This document shows positions 8,977-16,788 of a stretch of 64,000 bases of DNA, piece after piece. This stretch comes from Parasulfuritortus sp037439465 (lineage in GTDB: Bacteria; Pseudomonadota; Gammaproteobacteria; Burkholderiales; Thiobacillaceae), in the NCBI GenBank assembly GCA_037439465.1, contig JBBIVX010000006.1, positions 44,147-108,146 of the forward strand, read 5' to 3'. How positions within the stretch are numbered: the first letter of the stretch is position 1; every line of letters starts with the position of its first letter. The translations under genes and the position numbers were made by a program. The notes beneath the pieces were generated by a model, which did no database searches, was not told the origin of the DNA, and saw only the letters and a list, made by a program, of their open reading frames with translations.

Positions 8977-11676
8977 TCAATCCACCCGCCTATGCAGGAG
9001 CGGGGAAGGGGTGCGCCCGCCCCCACCATCACGGCGCCGCCACGCCTTTTCTCCTTCTATCACGCTCAGCGCGGCCAGGGCGACCGCGGCGATTTCCAGC
9101 CATGCCGGCGCGCCGAGTGCCGCCGTGCCGAACACCTGCTGCAATACGGGCAGATAGGTGAGGGCCAATTGCAGCAACAGCATTGCCGCCGCCCCACCCC
9201 ACACCCAGGAGTTCGAGAACGGCGCGACCCGCCATAACGGCCGTTCAAGCGAGCGGCAGTTGAATAAATAGGCCAGCTCGATCATCACAAAGACATTCAC
9301 CGCGATGCTGCGCGCCTCGGCCAGTGACTGGCCTCGCTCCAGCGCCAGCAGGAACAAGCCGAAGGACCCGGCCAGCATCAGCAATCCGACCAACAGGATG
9401 CGCCAGAGCAGCACGCGATCGAGGATAGGGGCGGCGGGCGGGCGGGGCGGGCGGCGCATGACGCTGGCCTCAACGGGTTCGAAGGCGAGCGGCAGCCCCA
9501 GGAGCACGGCAGTGGTCATGTTGATCCAGAGTATCTGCAGCGGCGTGATCGGCAGCGTCGCCCCAGCGATGATCGCGGCCAGGATCACCAATCCCTCGCC
9601 GAAGTTGGTCGGCAGCGTCCAGGTGATGAACTTGACGATATTGTCAAAGATGCCGCGACCTGCCTCGACGGCCGCCTCGATGGTGGCGAAGTTATCATCG
9701 GTGAGCACCATCGCCGCCGCTTCCTTGGCGACCTCGGTGCCGCCGAGCCCCATGGCGATGCCGATGTCGGCCGACTTCAGCGATGGCGCGTCGTTCACGC
9801 CATCACCGGTCATGGCGACGATCTCGCCGTTGGCCTGCAGGGCACGTACCAGGCGCAGCTTCTGTTCCGGCTCGACACGGGCGAAGACCGCCACCTCGCG
9901 CACCAGGGCGGCAAGCGCCGCATCGTCGAGCATGGCCAGTTCGCTCCCGGTCAGCGCCCGGCCTCCATCCTGGACGATATTCAATTGGCGCGCGATGGCC
10001 AGAGCGGTGTCGACATGGTCGCCGGTGATCATCTTCACCTCGATGCCGGCGGCATGGCAGACCTTCACCGCCGCGATCGCGCGTGGGCGGGGCGGATCGA
10101 TCATGCCGACGAGGCCGAGGAATTCCAGGCCCGACTCGATGTCAGCGCGCTGCAGCGCATCGTTGTCGGCCGGACGTCGGCACAGCGCCAGCACGCGCAT
10201 CCCTGCGCGCCCAAGTTCCGACGCCGCTGCCATGATTCTGTCGCGTTGCTCGGCGTCCAGGACCGCGCAAGCGGGCAGCAGTTTTTCGACCGCCCCCTTG
10301 CAGTAAATAAGGCGTTCATCTGCGACGCGGTGCAGCGTCGCCATGGTCTGGCGTGCCGAGTCGAAGGGCAGTTCGTCGAGACGGGGAAAGAGTACGGCGA
10401 CGGCGGTTTCGTCAAGTCCGGCCTTCTTTGCCGCGACGATCAGCGCCGCTTCGGTCGGGTCGCCGCTGATCTGCCACTGGCCGTGGCTGTGGTGCAAACT
10501 GGCATCGTTGCAAAGCAGGCCGGCCAGCAAGGCTTCCTCCACCGCCCTGTCAGCGCCGATTTTTTGACCATCCATCTTTATTTCGCCGACTGGCGCATAA
10601 CCGTGGCCGGTGATTTCGTAGCGTCGTCCATTCGCCCAGAGCGCGCGCACGGTCATCGCGTTCTCGGTCAGTGTGCCGGTCTTGTCCGAGCAGATCACCG
10701 TGGTGCTGCCAAGCGCCTCGACTGCCGGCAGTTGGCGCACGATGGCGCGGCGCCTCGCCAGGCGCGCCACACCGATCGCCAGGGTGACGGTGATCGCCGC
10801 CGGCAGACCTTCCGGGATCGCGCCGACCACCAGCGCCACGGCGGCCATGAACATGTCGAAGGCGGTTTCGCCGCGGGCAATGCCGATGGCGAAGGTCAGT
10901 GTCGCGAGGCCGAGAATCACCCACAACAGCCATTTGGCGAAGACCGCCATCTTGCGCATCAGCGGCGTGGCGAGATCGGGCGCCGCGCTAATCAATCCGG
11001 CGATGCGGCCGGTCTCGGTCGCTGCACCAGTGGCGACCACGAGGCCGGTACCCAGCCCGCTCACCACCGTCGTCCCGGCATAGGTCATGTTGCGGCGGTC
11101 GGCCAGCGGGGTCTCAGCCGGCAAGGGGTGGGGGTGCTTGTCCACCGGCAACGATTCGCCGGTGAGCGCCGCCTCGACGGTGCGCAATTCCTTGCCGGAG
11201 AGCACGCGCATATCGGCCGGCACCTTGTCGCCAGCCGCCAGGTGCACGATGTCGCCGGGTACGAGATGTATGGCATTCATGCGCCGTCGCTTGCCGCCGC
11301 GCAGCACCGTCACCTCGGTGGCGACAGTCTTCGCCAAGGCAGCCAGCGCGGCGGCAGCCTTGCCTTCCTGTAGATAGCCGATAGCGGCATTGACGACGAC
11401 GACGCCGAAAATCACCCCGGCATCGACCCATTCGCCGAGGAAGGCGGTCACCATACCGGCGGCAATCAGCACCAGCACCAGCGGTGCGGCGAGTTGATCG
11501 AGCAAGCGCCGCAAAGCGCTTCTGCCGGCCGCCTGCGGTGGCGTATTGGGCCCCTCTCGGACAAGTCGCGCCGCGGCCTCGTCCTCGCTCAGGCCAAAAC
11601 GCGGATCGACCGTGTGCTCGGCAAGGGCGTCGGCATGCGAGCGAGCATGCCAGTCGGACGCGCTCATCGGCGCCAT
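8977..11676 (-). CDS. Cation-transporting P-type ATPase (P2-type, Ca2+/cation family)
   Basis: An 899-residue ion pump with all core motifs: actuator TGES (EAALTGESLPVDK), transmembrane PEGLPAAITV, phosphorylation site DKTGTLT (Asp331), and hinge MTGDGVNDAPSLKSADIGIAMG. About ten membrane helices are visible, with four in the C-terminal third. No metal-binding CXXC domain is present at the N-terminus, and the membrane motif is PEGLP rather than CPC, so it belongs with P2-type Ca2+ or cation pumps and not with Cu/Zn exporters. The exact ion cannot be read from sequence. The start is MAPMSASDW; the second ATG three codons later is equally possible. No operon partner is obvious. Confidence 0.88.
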   Translation of the reverse strand: MAPMSASDWHARSHADALAEHTVDPRFGLSEDEAAARLVREGPNTPPQAAGRSALRRLLDQLAAPLVLVLIAAGMVTAFLGEWVDAGVIFGVVVVNAAIGYLQEGKAAAALAALAKTVATEVTVLRGGKRRRMNAIHLVPGDIVHLAAGDKVPADMRVLSGKELRTVEAALTGESLPVDKHPHPLPAETPLADRRNMTYAGTTVVSGLGTGLVVATGAATETGRIAGLISAAPDLATPLMRKMAVFAKWLLWVILGLATLTFAIGIARGETAFDMFMAAVALVVGAIPEGLPAAITVTLAIGVARLARRRAIVRQLPAVEALGSTTVICSDKTGTLTENAMTVRALWANGRRYEITGHGYAPVGEIKMDGQKIGADRAVEEALLAGLLCNDASLHHSHGQWQISGDPTEAALIVAAKKAGLDETAVAVLFPRLDELPFDSARQTMATLHRVADERLIYCKGAVEKLLPACAVLDAEQRDRIMAAASELGRAGMRVLALCRRPADNDALQRADIESGLEFLGLVGMIDPPRPRAIAAVKVCHAAGIEVKMITGDHVDTALAIARQLNIVQDGGRALTGSELAMLDDAALAALVREVAVFARVEPEQKLRLVRALQANGEIVAMTGDGVNDAPSLKSADIGIAMGLGGTEVAKEAAAMVLTDDNFATIEAAVEAGRGIFDNIVKFITWTLPTNFGEGLVILAAIIAGATLPITPLQILWINMTTAVLLGLPLAFEPVEASVMRRPPRPPAAPILDRVLLWRILLVGLLMLAGSFGLFLLALERGQSLAEARSIAVNVFVMIELAYLFNCRSLERPLWRVAPFSNSWVWGGAAAMLLLQLALTYLPVLQQVFGTAALGAPAWLEIAAVALAALSVIEGEKAWRRRDGGGGRTPSPLLHRRVD

Positions 11677-11985
11677 GCCACGATAAACGGGCCGTGTCGA
11701 CGCGCTACGCCCATCGAGATTAGTGTAATCGTCGAAATTACCATGTCGTCGGCTTTACCAATATGCAAGTATCCCGATGCCGTCAGTGAACGGGCAAGGG
11801 AGCCCGTGTTTTCCAGGGTGGCCGGCAGTCCATGTCAAGGCCACCCATGCGCCATACCCGAGGAGTATTGTTGTGCCCATGAAGAGCGCGCCAGCATCGT
11901 CCGGTACCCATGCCCACCTGCCGAGTCAAGGCCGGGGCGGAATGTCTGGCTCGGCATGGATGTGCCGCTACTAAAATATCCGGCC
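11677..11985. other. 309-bp gap between the P-type ATPase and uvrC
   Basis: Divergent upstream region for both genes. No convincing gene is seen, although the uvrC frame stays open through it. It holds a six-base stem ACGGGC/GCCCGT (11790-11807) followed by GTTTTCC, and an inverted repeat GGTGGCC/GGCCACC (11817-11845, 15-nt loop). A -10-like TAAAAT at 11972-11977 ends only eight bases before the uvrC ATG. No matching -35 or Shine-Dalgarno site is seen. Confidence 0.5.
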
Positions 11986-13791
11986 ATGCCCAACCCGCCG
12001 CCCTTCGACCCGACTCTACTGCTCACCATCCTTCCCAATCTGCCCGGTGTCTACCGGATGCTGGGCGGGAGCGGCGAAATATTGTATGTGGGCAAGGCAC
12101 GCGACCTGAAAAAGCGGGTGTCGAGCTATTTCCAGAAGTCCGGCCTGAGCCCGCGTATTCGCCTGATGGTATCGAAAATACAGGACATCCAGATCACCGT
12201 CACCCGCTCCGAGTCCGAGGCGCTGTTGCTGGAAAACAACCTCATCAAGGGTCTCGCGCCCAGGTACAACATACTGTTTCGCGACGACAAGTCATATCCT
12301 TATGTACTGCTCACCGGCCATACGTTTCCCCGCCTGGTCCATTTCCGGGGCATGCCGGACAAACGCGACCGGGTCTTCGGGCCGTTCCCCGATTCCCATG
12401 CGGTACGCGAGAGCCTGCAGATACTGCAAAAGATCTTCCGCCTGCGCACATGCGAGGACACGGTGTTCGCGCATCGCTCGCGGCCTTGTCTGCTGCACCA
12501 GATAAAGCGTTGCAGTGGTCCGTGCACAGGGCTGATTTCAAAGCAGGAGTACGCCCGTGATGTCGAGAACGCGACACTGTTCCTGCAGGGCAGGGATAAT
12601 GTATTGATGGCCACGCTGATGGTCAAAATGGAGGCTGCCGCCACCACCCTGCGCTTCGAGGAAGCGGCCGTGTACCGCGACCAGGTGCAGGCGCTGGCGC
12701 GGGTGCGCGAGAAGCAGTTCGTCGAGAGCCGGGGGACGCGGGATGCCGACGTGATCGGCCTGGCCACCGAGGCTGGTATCGCCTGTGTCTACCTGATGAT
12801 GATTCGGGCGGGGCGCAACCTGGGCGGCAAGGCCTTCTTCCCGGACAATGCCGAAGAAGCTGAGCCAGCTTCGGTGCTGGAGGCTTTTTTGTCGCAGCAC
12901 TACGCCGGCCGCCCGGTGCCGGCGGCGTTGGTACTGGGCGTTGGCGTCGAGGGCATGGCCTCGTGTTTGCAGGAGGCGTCCGGCCACAAGGTGCAAGTGC
13001 TGGCCAACCCGAGCGGCGAACGGCGCAACTGGCTCCGCATGGCGGAACACAACGCCGAGCTGGCGCTGATTGCCCGCAAGGGCCAACGCACCGGACAGGA
13101 ACAGCGCCTGGCCGCCTTGAACGAGGCCCTCGGCGAGGCCAACATCCAACGCATCGAGTGCTTCGACGTCAGCCATACCCAGGGTGAGGCGACGGTGGTG
13201 TCCTGCGTGGTCTATGACGACGGCGCCATGAAAGCGTCCGAATACCGCCGCTTCAATATCGACACGCCGACACCGGGCGACGATTACTATGCCATGCGCG
13301 CGGCACTGACGCGGCGCTATTCGAAGCTGGCGGAGGGGGTTGGCAAGCGCCCCGACCTGCTGTTGATCGACGGCGGCCGGGGCCAGCTCAACGTGGCGCT
13401 TGGGGCGCTCAACGAGCTGGGCCTCGGCCAGATTGCCATCGTCGGTGTGGCCAAGGGCAAGGCGCGCAAGCCGGGCCTGGAGCAGTTGATACTGCCCGAC
13501 GAGATTGAGCCGCTGCGGCTGCCGGCCGATCACCCGGCCTTGCACCTCATTCAGGAGGTGCGCGACGAGGCGCATCGCTTCGCCATCACCGGCCACCGCG
13601 CACGGCGGGCCAAAAAGCGCACCACGTCGAGCCTGGAGGAAATCGCCGGCATCGGCCCCAAACGCCGGCAACGATTGTTGCAGACCTTTGGCGGCCTGCG
13701 CGGCCTGCAGTCAGCCGGGATCGAGGAGATGGCCCAGGTCGAGGGCGTGAGCCGGTCGCTGGCAGAAAAGCTCTATCGCGCACTACACTGA
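11986..13791 (+). CDS. uvrC: Excinuclease ABC subunit C
   Basis: A 601-residue UvrC, the dual-incision nuclease of nucleotide excision repair. It has an N-terminal GIY-YIG domain (GVYRMLGGSGEILYVGKARDLKKRV, from residue 18) for the 3' cut, a central UVR motif around MEAAATTLRFEEAAVYRDQ, a C-terminal RNase H-like domain with FDVSHTQGE and LLIDGGRGQL for the 5' cut, and tandem helix-hairpin-helix motifs (IAGIGPKRRQRL and VEGVSRSLAEKL). I start at MPNPPPFDP, which gives the usual length. There is no ribosome site before it and a TAAAAT sits eight bases upstream, so a leaderless message is possible. pgsA begins 3 bp after the stop. Confidence 0.95.
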   Translation: MPNPPPFDPTLLLTILPNLPGVYRMLGGSGEILYVGKARDLKKRVSSYFQKSGLSPRIRLMVSKIQDIQITVTRSESEALLLENNLIKGLAPRYNILFRDDKSYPYVLLTGHTFPRLVHFRGMPDKRDRVFGPFPDSHAVRESLQILQKIFRLRTCEDTVFAHRSRPCLLHQIKRCSGPCTGLISKQEYARDVENATLFLQGRDNVLMATLMVKMEAAATTLRFEEAAVYRDQVQALARVREKQFVESRGTRDADVIGLATEAGIACVYLMMIRAGRNLGGKAFFPDNAEEAEPASVLEAFLSQHYAGRPVPAALVLGVGVEGMASCLQEASGHKVQVLANPSGERRNWLRMAEHNAELALIARKGQRTGQEQRLAALNEALGEANIQRIECFDVSHTQGEATVVSCVVYDDGAMKASEYRRFNIDTPTPGDDYYAMRAALTRRYSKLAEGVGKRPDLLLIDGGRGQLNVALGALNELGLGQIAIVGVAKGKARKPGLEQLILPDEIEPLRLPADHPALHLIQEVRDEAHRFAITGHRARRAKKRTTSSLEEIAGIGPKRRQRLLQTFGGLRGLQSAGIEEMAQVEGVSRSLAEKLYRALH

Positions 13792-13794
13792 CGC

Positions 13795-14385
13795 ATGTTT
13801 TCCAATCTGCCCAATCTGCTCACCTGGCTGCGCATCTGGCTGATCCCGTTGTTTGTGGCGGTGTTCTACCTGCCCGACGACTGGCTGCCCAAGCACCAGA
13901 TCAACCTGATTGCCGCCGCCCTGTTCGCGCTGGCCGCAGTGACCGACTGGCTCGACGGCTGGCTGGCCCGCCGTCTCGACCAGGCCTCTGCCTTTGGCGC
14001 CTTTCTCGACCCGGTGGCGGACAAGCTGATGGTCACGGCGGCGCTGCTGGTGCTGGTGGACCTTGACCGCGCAGGCATCGTCGCCTCGCTCATCATCATC
14101 GGCCGTGAGATCGCCATCACCGCCCTGCGCGAATGGATGGCGCGCGCGGGTAAATCCAAGAGCGTGGCGGTTTCCTTCCTCGGAAAACTGAAGACCACAG
14201 CGCAGATGACCGCCATCCTGCTGCTGCTCTACCACGACGACATCATGGGTGTGCGCTGCCAGTGGCTGGGACGCTGGCTGCTGGATATTGCCGCCTTCCT
14301 GACCTTCTGGTCGATGCTGCATTACCTGAGCATGGCCTGGCGGGCAATGAAAGATCAGCCAGATCCAGCGCGGTTGACAGAATAA
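13795..14385 (+). CDS. pgsA: CDP-diacylglycerol--glycerol-3-phosphate 3-phosphatidyltransferase
   Basis: A 196-residue inner-membrane enzyme that makes phosphatidylglycerol phosphate, the committed step to phosphatidylglycerol and cardiolipin. The full CDP-alcohol phosphotransferase motif is present: Asp54, Gly55, Ala58, Arg59, Gly68, Asp72 and Asp76, in DGWLARR to AFLDPVADK. Several membrane helices surround it. It lies 3 bp after uvrC, the usual pairing in proteobacteria. The promoter of the following tRNA cluster overlaps its last codons. Confidence 0.95.
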   Translation: MFSNLPNLLTWLRIWLIPLFVAVFYLPDDWLPKHQINLIAAALFALAAVTDWLDGWLARRLDQASAFGAFLDPVADKLMVTAALLVLVDLDRAGIVASLIIIGREIAITALREWMARAGKSKSVAVSFLGKLKTTAQMTAILLLLYHDDIMGVRCQWLGRWLLDIAAFLTFWSMLHYLSMAWRAMKDQPDPARLTE

Positions 14386-14401
14386 TTCCTGCCGATAAAA
14401 T
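14374..14401 (+). promoter_or_regulatory. Sigma-70 promoter of the Gly-Cys-Leu tRNA cluster
   Basis: TTGACA at 14374-14379 and TAAAAT at 14396-14401 are separated by 16 bp. The -35 is a perfect match. It lies at the 3' end of pgsA, 15 bp before tRNA-Gly. Confidence 0.8.
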
Positions 14402-14415
14402 GGCGAGCCTTCAGA

Positions 14416-14491
14416 GCGGGAATAGCTCAGTTGGTAGAGCGCAACCTTGCCAAGGTTGAGGTCGCGAGTTCGAGCCTCGTTTCCCGCTCCA
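14416..14491 (+). tRNA. tRNA-Gly (anticodon GCC)
   Basis: A 76-nt cloverleaf with CCA encoded. The acceptor GCGGGAA pairs with TTCCCGC, and the anticodon loop TTGCCAA sits on stem CAACC/GGTTG. It is first of three tRNAs behind a strong promoter. Confidence 0.96.
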
Positions 14492-14552
14492 AAGTTTTCC
14501 GGGGAAAGCCACACGCTTTCCCCTTTCACTTTCGGCACAGCGGCTTCATCGC

Positions 14553-14626
14553 GGCGCGTTAGCAAAGCGGTTATGCACCGGATTGCAAATCCGTGTAGGT
14601 CGGTTCGACTCCGGCACGCGCCTCCA
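14553..14626 (+). tRNA. tRNA-Cys (anticodon GCA)
   Basis: A 74-nt tRNA with CCA encoded. The acceptor GGCGCGT pairs with ACGCGCC, and the anticodon loop contains GCA between CGGAT and ATCCG. It is second in the Gly-Cys-Leu cluster. Confidence 0.95.
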
Positions 14627-14658
14627 GCTTCTCTTCCACGGCCGTATCGGCCCCGGTC

Positions 14659-14743
14659 GCCCGGGTGGCGAAACAGGTAGACGCAAGGGACTTAAAATCC
14701 CTCGACTTCGGTCATACCGGTTCGAGTCCGGTCCCGGGCACCA
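14659..14743 (+). tRNA. tRNA-Leu (anticodon TAA)
   Basis: An 85-nt class II tRNA with CCA encoded. The acceptor GCCCGGG pairs with CCCGGGC, the anticodon loop CTTAAAA lies on stem AGGGA/TCCCT, and it has a long variable arm. It is third in the cluster. Confidence 0.95.
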
Positions 14744-14781
14744 AGCAGTTTCAGGACGGTTACCTCTCAGTCTAAAAATAC

Positions 14782-14790
14782 TGTTATAAT
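14782..14790 (+). promoter_or_regulatory. Extended -10 promoter of the rimP-nusA-infB operon
   Basis: TGTTATAAT is a perfect -10 with the TGn extension. No good -35 hexamer is seen. Transcription would start near 14797, just ahead of the hairpin at 14805-14826. Confidence 0.7.
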
Positions 14791-14804
14791 CCGCGGGTTT
14801 TCAG

Positions 14805-14826
14805 ATGGGCGTTGCGCCCATTTTTT
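14805..14826 (+). terminator. Short hairpin plus T-run in the rimP leader (terminator/attenuator)
   Basis: ATGGGCG pairs with CGCCCAT around a TTG loop and runs straight into six T. It can end read-through from the tRNA cluster. Because it begins about eight bases after the predicted rimP start point, it may also act as an attenuator for the operon. Confidence 0.7.
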
Positions 14827-14838
14827 ATTTCTGAACCT

Positions 14839-15267
14839 ATGAATTTGCAGGCTTTGATCGAGCCGGTCCTGACCGGACTGGGCTATGAACTGGTCGCCCT
14901 GGAACAGGTGGGGCGGGGATTGCTGCGCGTCTACATCGACGCCCCCGGCGGCATTGGCGTGGACGATTGCGTCAAGGTCAGCAATCAATTGACCCGCTTG
15001 TTCATGGTGGAAAACGTTGATTATGCCCGTCTGGAAGTGTCGTCGCCCGGCTTGGATCGGCTCCTGGTGAAAGAGCAGGATTTCATCCGCTTCACCGGTG
15101 AGCAAGCGCAGGTCAAGCTGCGCCTGCCGCTGGCGGGACGCAGGAAATACATGGGGCGCCTGGCCGGTCTGACGGACGGGGTGCTGCAATTGGATACGGA
15201 GTCCGGCAGGGTGGCGTTGGCGCTGATCGAAATCGAATCGGCGCGCCTGGTGCCGGAACTTGGATAA
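14839..15267 (+). CDS. rimP: Ribosome maturation factor RimP
   Basis: A 142-residue cytoplasmic protein needed for late assembly of the 30S subunit. Family landmarks are the N-terminal IEPVLTGLGYELVALE, the central YARLEVSSPGLDRLL with the conserved SPGLDRPL-like turn, and a C-terminal SH3-like part (MGRLAGLTDGVLQLDT). The start MNLQALIEP follows the family; the frame is open nine codons earlier through the leader hairpin, which is not likely to be translated. nusA follows 20 bp later. Confidence 0.93.
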   Translation: MNLQALIEPVLTGLGYELVALEQVGRGLLRVYIDAPGGIGVDDCVKVSNQLTRLFMVENVDYARLEVSSPGLDRLLVKEQDFIRFTGEQAQVKLRLPLAGRRKYMGRLAGLTDGVLQLDTESGRVALALIEIESARLVPELG

Positions 15268-15287
15268 GTGATTGCCCGGAGGACGCG

Positions 15288-16763
15288 ATGAGTCGGGAAG
15301 TGTTGTTGTTGGCGGATGCGCTGGCGCGCGAGAAGAACGTCGAGCCCGAGGTGGTGTTCGGCGCCCTGGAATCAGCCCTGGCCCAGGCCACCAAAAAACG
15401 CCTGAGCGAAGACGTGGAAGTGCGCGTGGAAATCGACAGGCATAGCGGCGCCTATCAAGCCTTCCGCCGCTGGGATGTGCTGCCGGACGAAGCCGAGATC
15501 GAGTTCCCCGGGCATCAGCTCACACTCAGCCAGGCCCGCGAACGTCAGCCGGACATCGAGATCGGCGGCTTTATCGAGGAGCCACTGGAAGCGGTCGAAT
15601 TCGGCCGCATCGGCGCCCAGGCCGCCAAGCAGGTGATACTGCAGAAGATCCGCGACGCCGAGCGCGAACAGGTGCTCAACGATTTCCTGGCGCGCGAGGA
15701 AACCCTGGTTTCCGGCACCATCAAGCGCATGGAACGGGGCAACGCCATCATCGAATCGGGTCGCATCGAAGGTCTGCTGGCGCGCGATCAGATGATCCCC
15801 AAGGAAAACCTGCGGGTGGGAGATAGGGTGCGCACCTATCTATTGCGAGTGGAACGCAGCGGCCGCGGCCCGCAACTCATCCTCTCCCGCACCGCCAACG
15901 AGTTCATCAAGCAACTGTTCGAGCTTGAAGTGCCGGAGGTGGCGGAAGGCATCATCGAGATCAAGGCGGCGGCACGCGACCCCGGCCTGCGCGCCAAGAT
16001 CGCCGTCAAATCCAACGACCCCCGCGTCGATCCGCAGGGCTGCTGCATCGGCGTACGCGGCACCCGCGTCACGGCGGTGACCAACGAGCTCAACGGCGAG
16101 CGTGTGGACATCGTCTTGTGGTCACCTGAACCGGCCCAGTTTGTCATCAATGCACTGGCCCCCGCCGAGGTGGAGAGCATCCTGATGGATGAGGAAAAAC
16201 ACAGCATGGATGTGGTGGTGGACGAGATGCAGCTTGCCAACGCCATCGGCCGCGGTGGGCAAAACGTACGTCTGGCCGCCGAGCTGACCGGCTGGGAAAT
16301 AAACATCATGACCGAAGTGGAGGCCAAGGAGAAAAAGGAAGGCGAGGTCGCCAGCCTGCGCGGCCTGTTCATGGAAAAACTGGACATCGACCAGGATGTC
16401 GCCGATGTACTGGTGGAGGAAGGCTTCTCCACACTGGAGGAAATCGCCTACGTCCCCCTGAGCGAAATGCTGGAGATCGAGGTGTTCGACGAGGATACCG
16501 TCAATGAGCTGCGCGCCCGCGCCCGCGATGCCCTGCTGACCGCCGCCATCGCCCAGGAGGAAAGTGTGGAAAAGGTGTCCACCGACCTCATGAGCGTGGC
16601 CGGCATGGATGCCGAACTGGCCGCCGAACTGGCCGCCAAGGACATCAAGACCGCCGAAGACCTGGCCGACCTGGCCGTGGACGAGCTGGTGGAACTCACC
16701 GGAATGGCCGAGGAACGCGCGCATGACCTGATCATGACCGCACGCGCGCCCTGGTTCGCCTGA
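15288..16763 (+). CDS. nusA: Transcription termination/antitermination factor NusA
   Basis: A 491-residue RNA polymerase-binding factor controlling pausing, termination and antitermination. An N-terminal polymerase-binding domain (residues 1-125) is followed by S1 (about 130-200, GNAIIESGRIEGLLARDQMI), two KH domains (VKSNDPRVDPQGCCIGVRGTR and the second with AIGRGGQNVRLAAELTGWEI), and two acidic C-terminal repeats (LVEEGFSTLEEIAYVP and DLADLAVDELVELTGM). The ribosome site GGAGG precedes the ATG. It sits between rimP and infB, as in most proteobacteria, and may regulate its own operon through the leader hairpin. Confidence 0.97.
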   Translation: MSREVLLLADALAREKNVEPEVVFGALESALAQATKKRLSEDVEVRVEIDRHSGAYQAFRRWDVLPDEAEIEFPGHQLTLSQARERQPDIEIGGFIEEPLEAVEFGRIGAQAAKQVILQKIRDAEREQVLNDFLAREETLVSGTIKRMERGNAIIESGRIEGLLARDQMIPKENLRVGDRVRTYLLRVERSGRGPQLILSRTANEFIKQLFELEVPEVAEGIIEIKAAARDPGLRAKIAVKSNDPRVDPQGCCIGVRGTRVTAVTNELNGERVDIVLWSPEPAQFVINALAPAEVESILMDEEKHSMDVVVDEMQLANAIGRGGQNVRLAAELTGWEINIMTEVEAKEKKEGEVASLRGLFMEKLDIDQDVADVLVEEGFSTLEEIAYVPLSEMLEIEVFDEDTVNELRARARDALLTAAIAQEESVEKVSTDLMSVAGMDAELAAELAAKDIKTAEDLADLAVDELVELTGMAEERAHDLIMTARAPWFA

Positions 16764-16788
16764 CGGCGACAACTGTGCAGAGGGTGAG

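Noticed and set aside
11790..11813. ACGGGC/GCCCGT hairpin with GTTTTCC as a terminator
   Set aside because: It is a short stem with a broken T-run in a divergent promoter region with no gene ending there.
11494..11985. Longer uvrC with about 160 extra N-terminal residues
   Set aside because: The extension overlaps the ATPase gene and its promoter region. The family starts at the GIY-YIG domain, which fits MPNPPPFDP.
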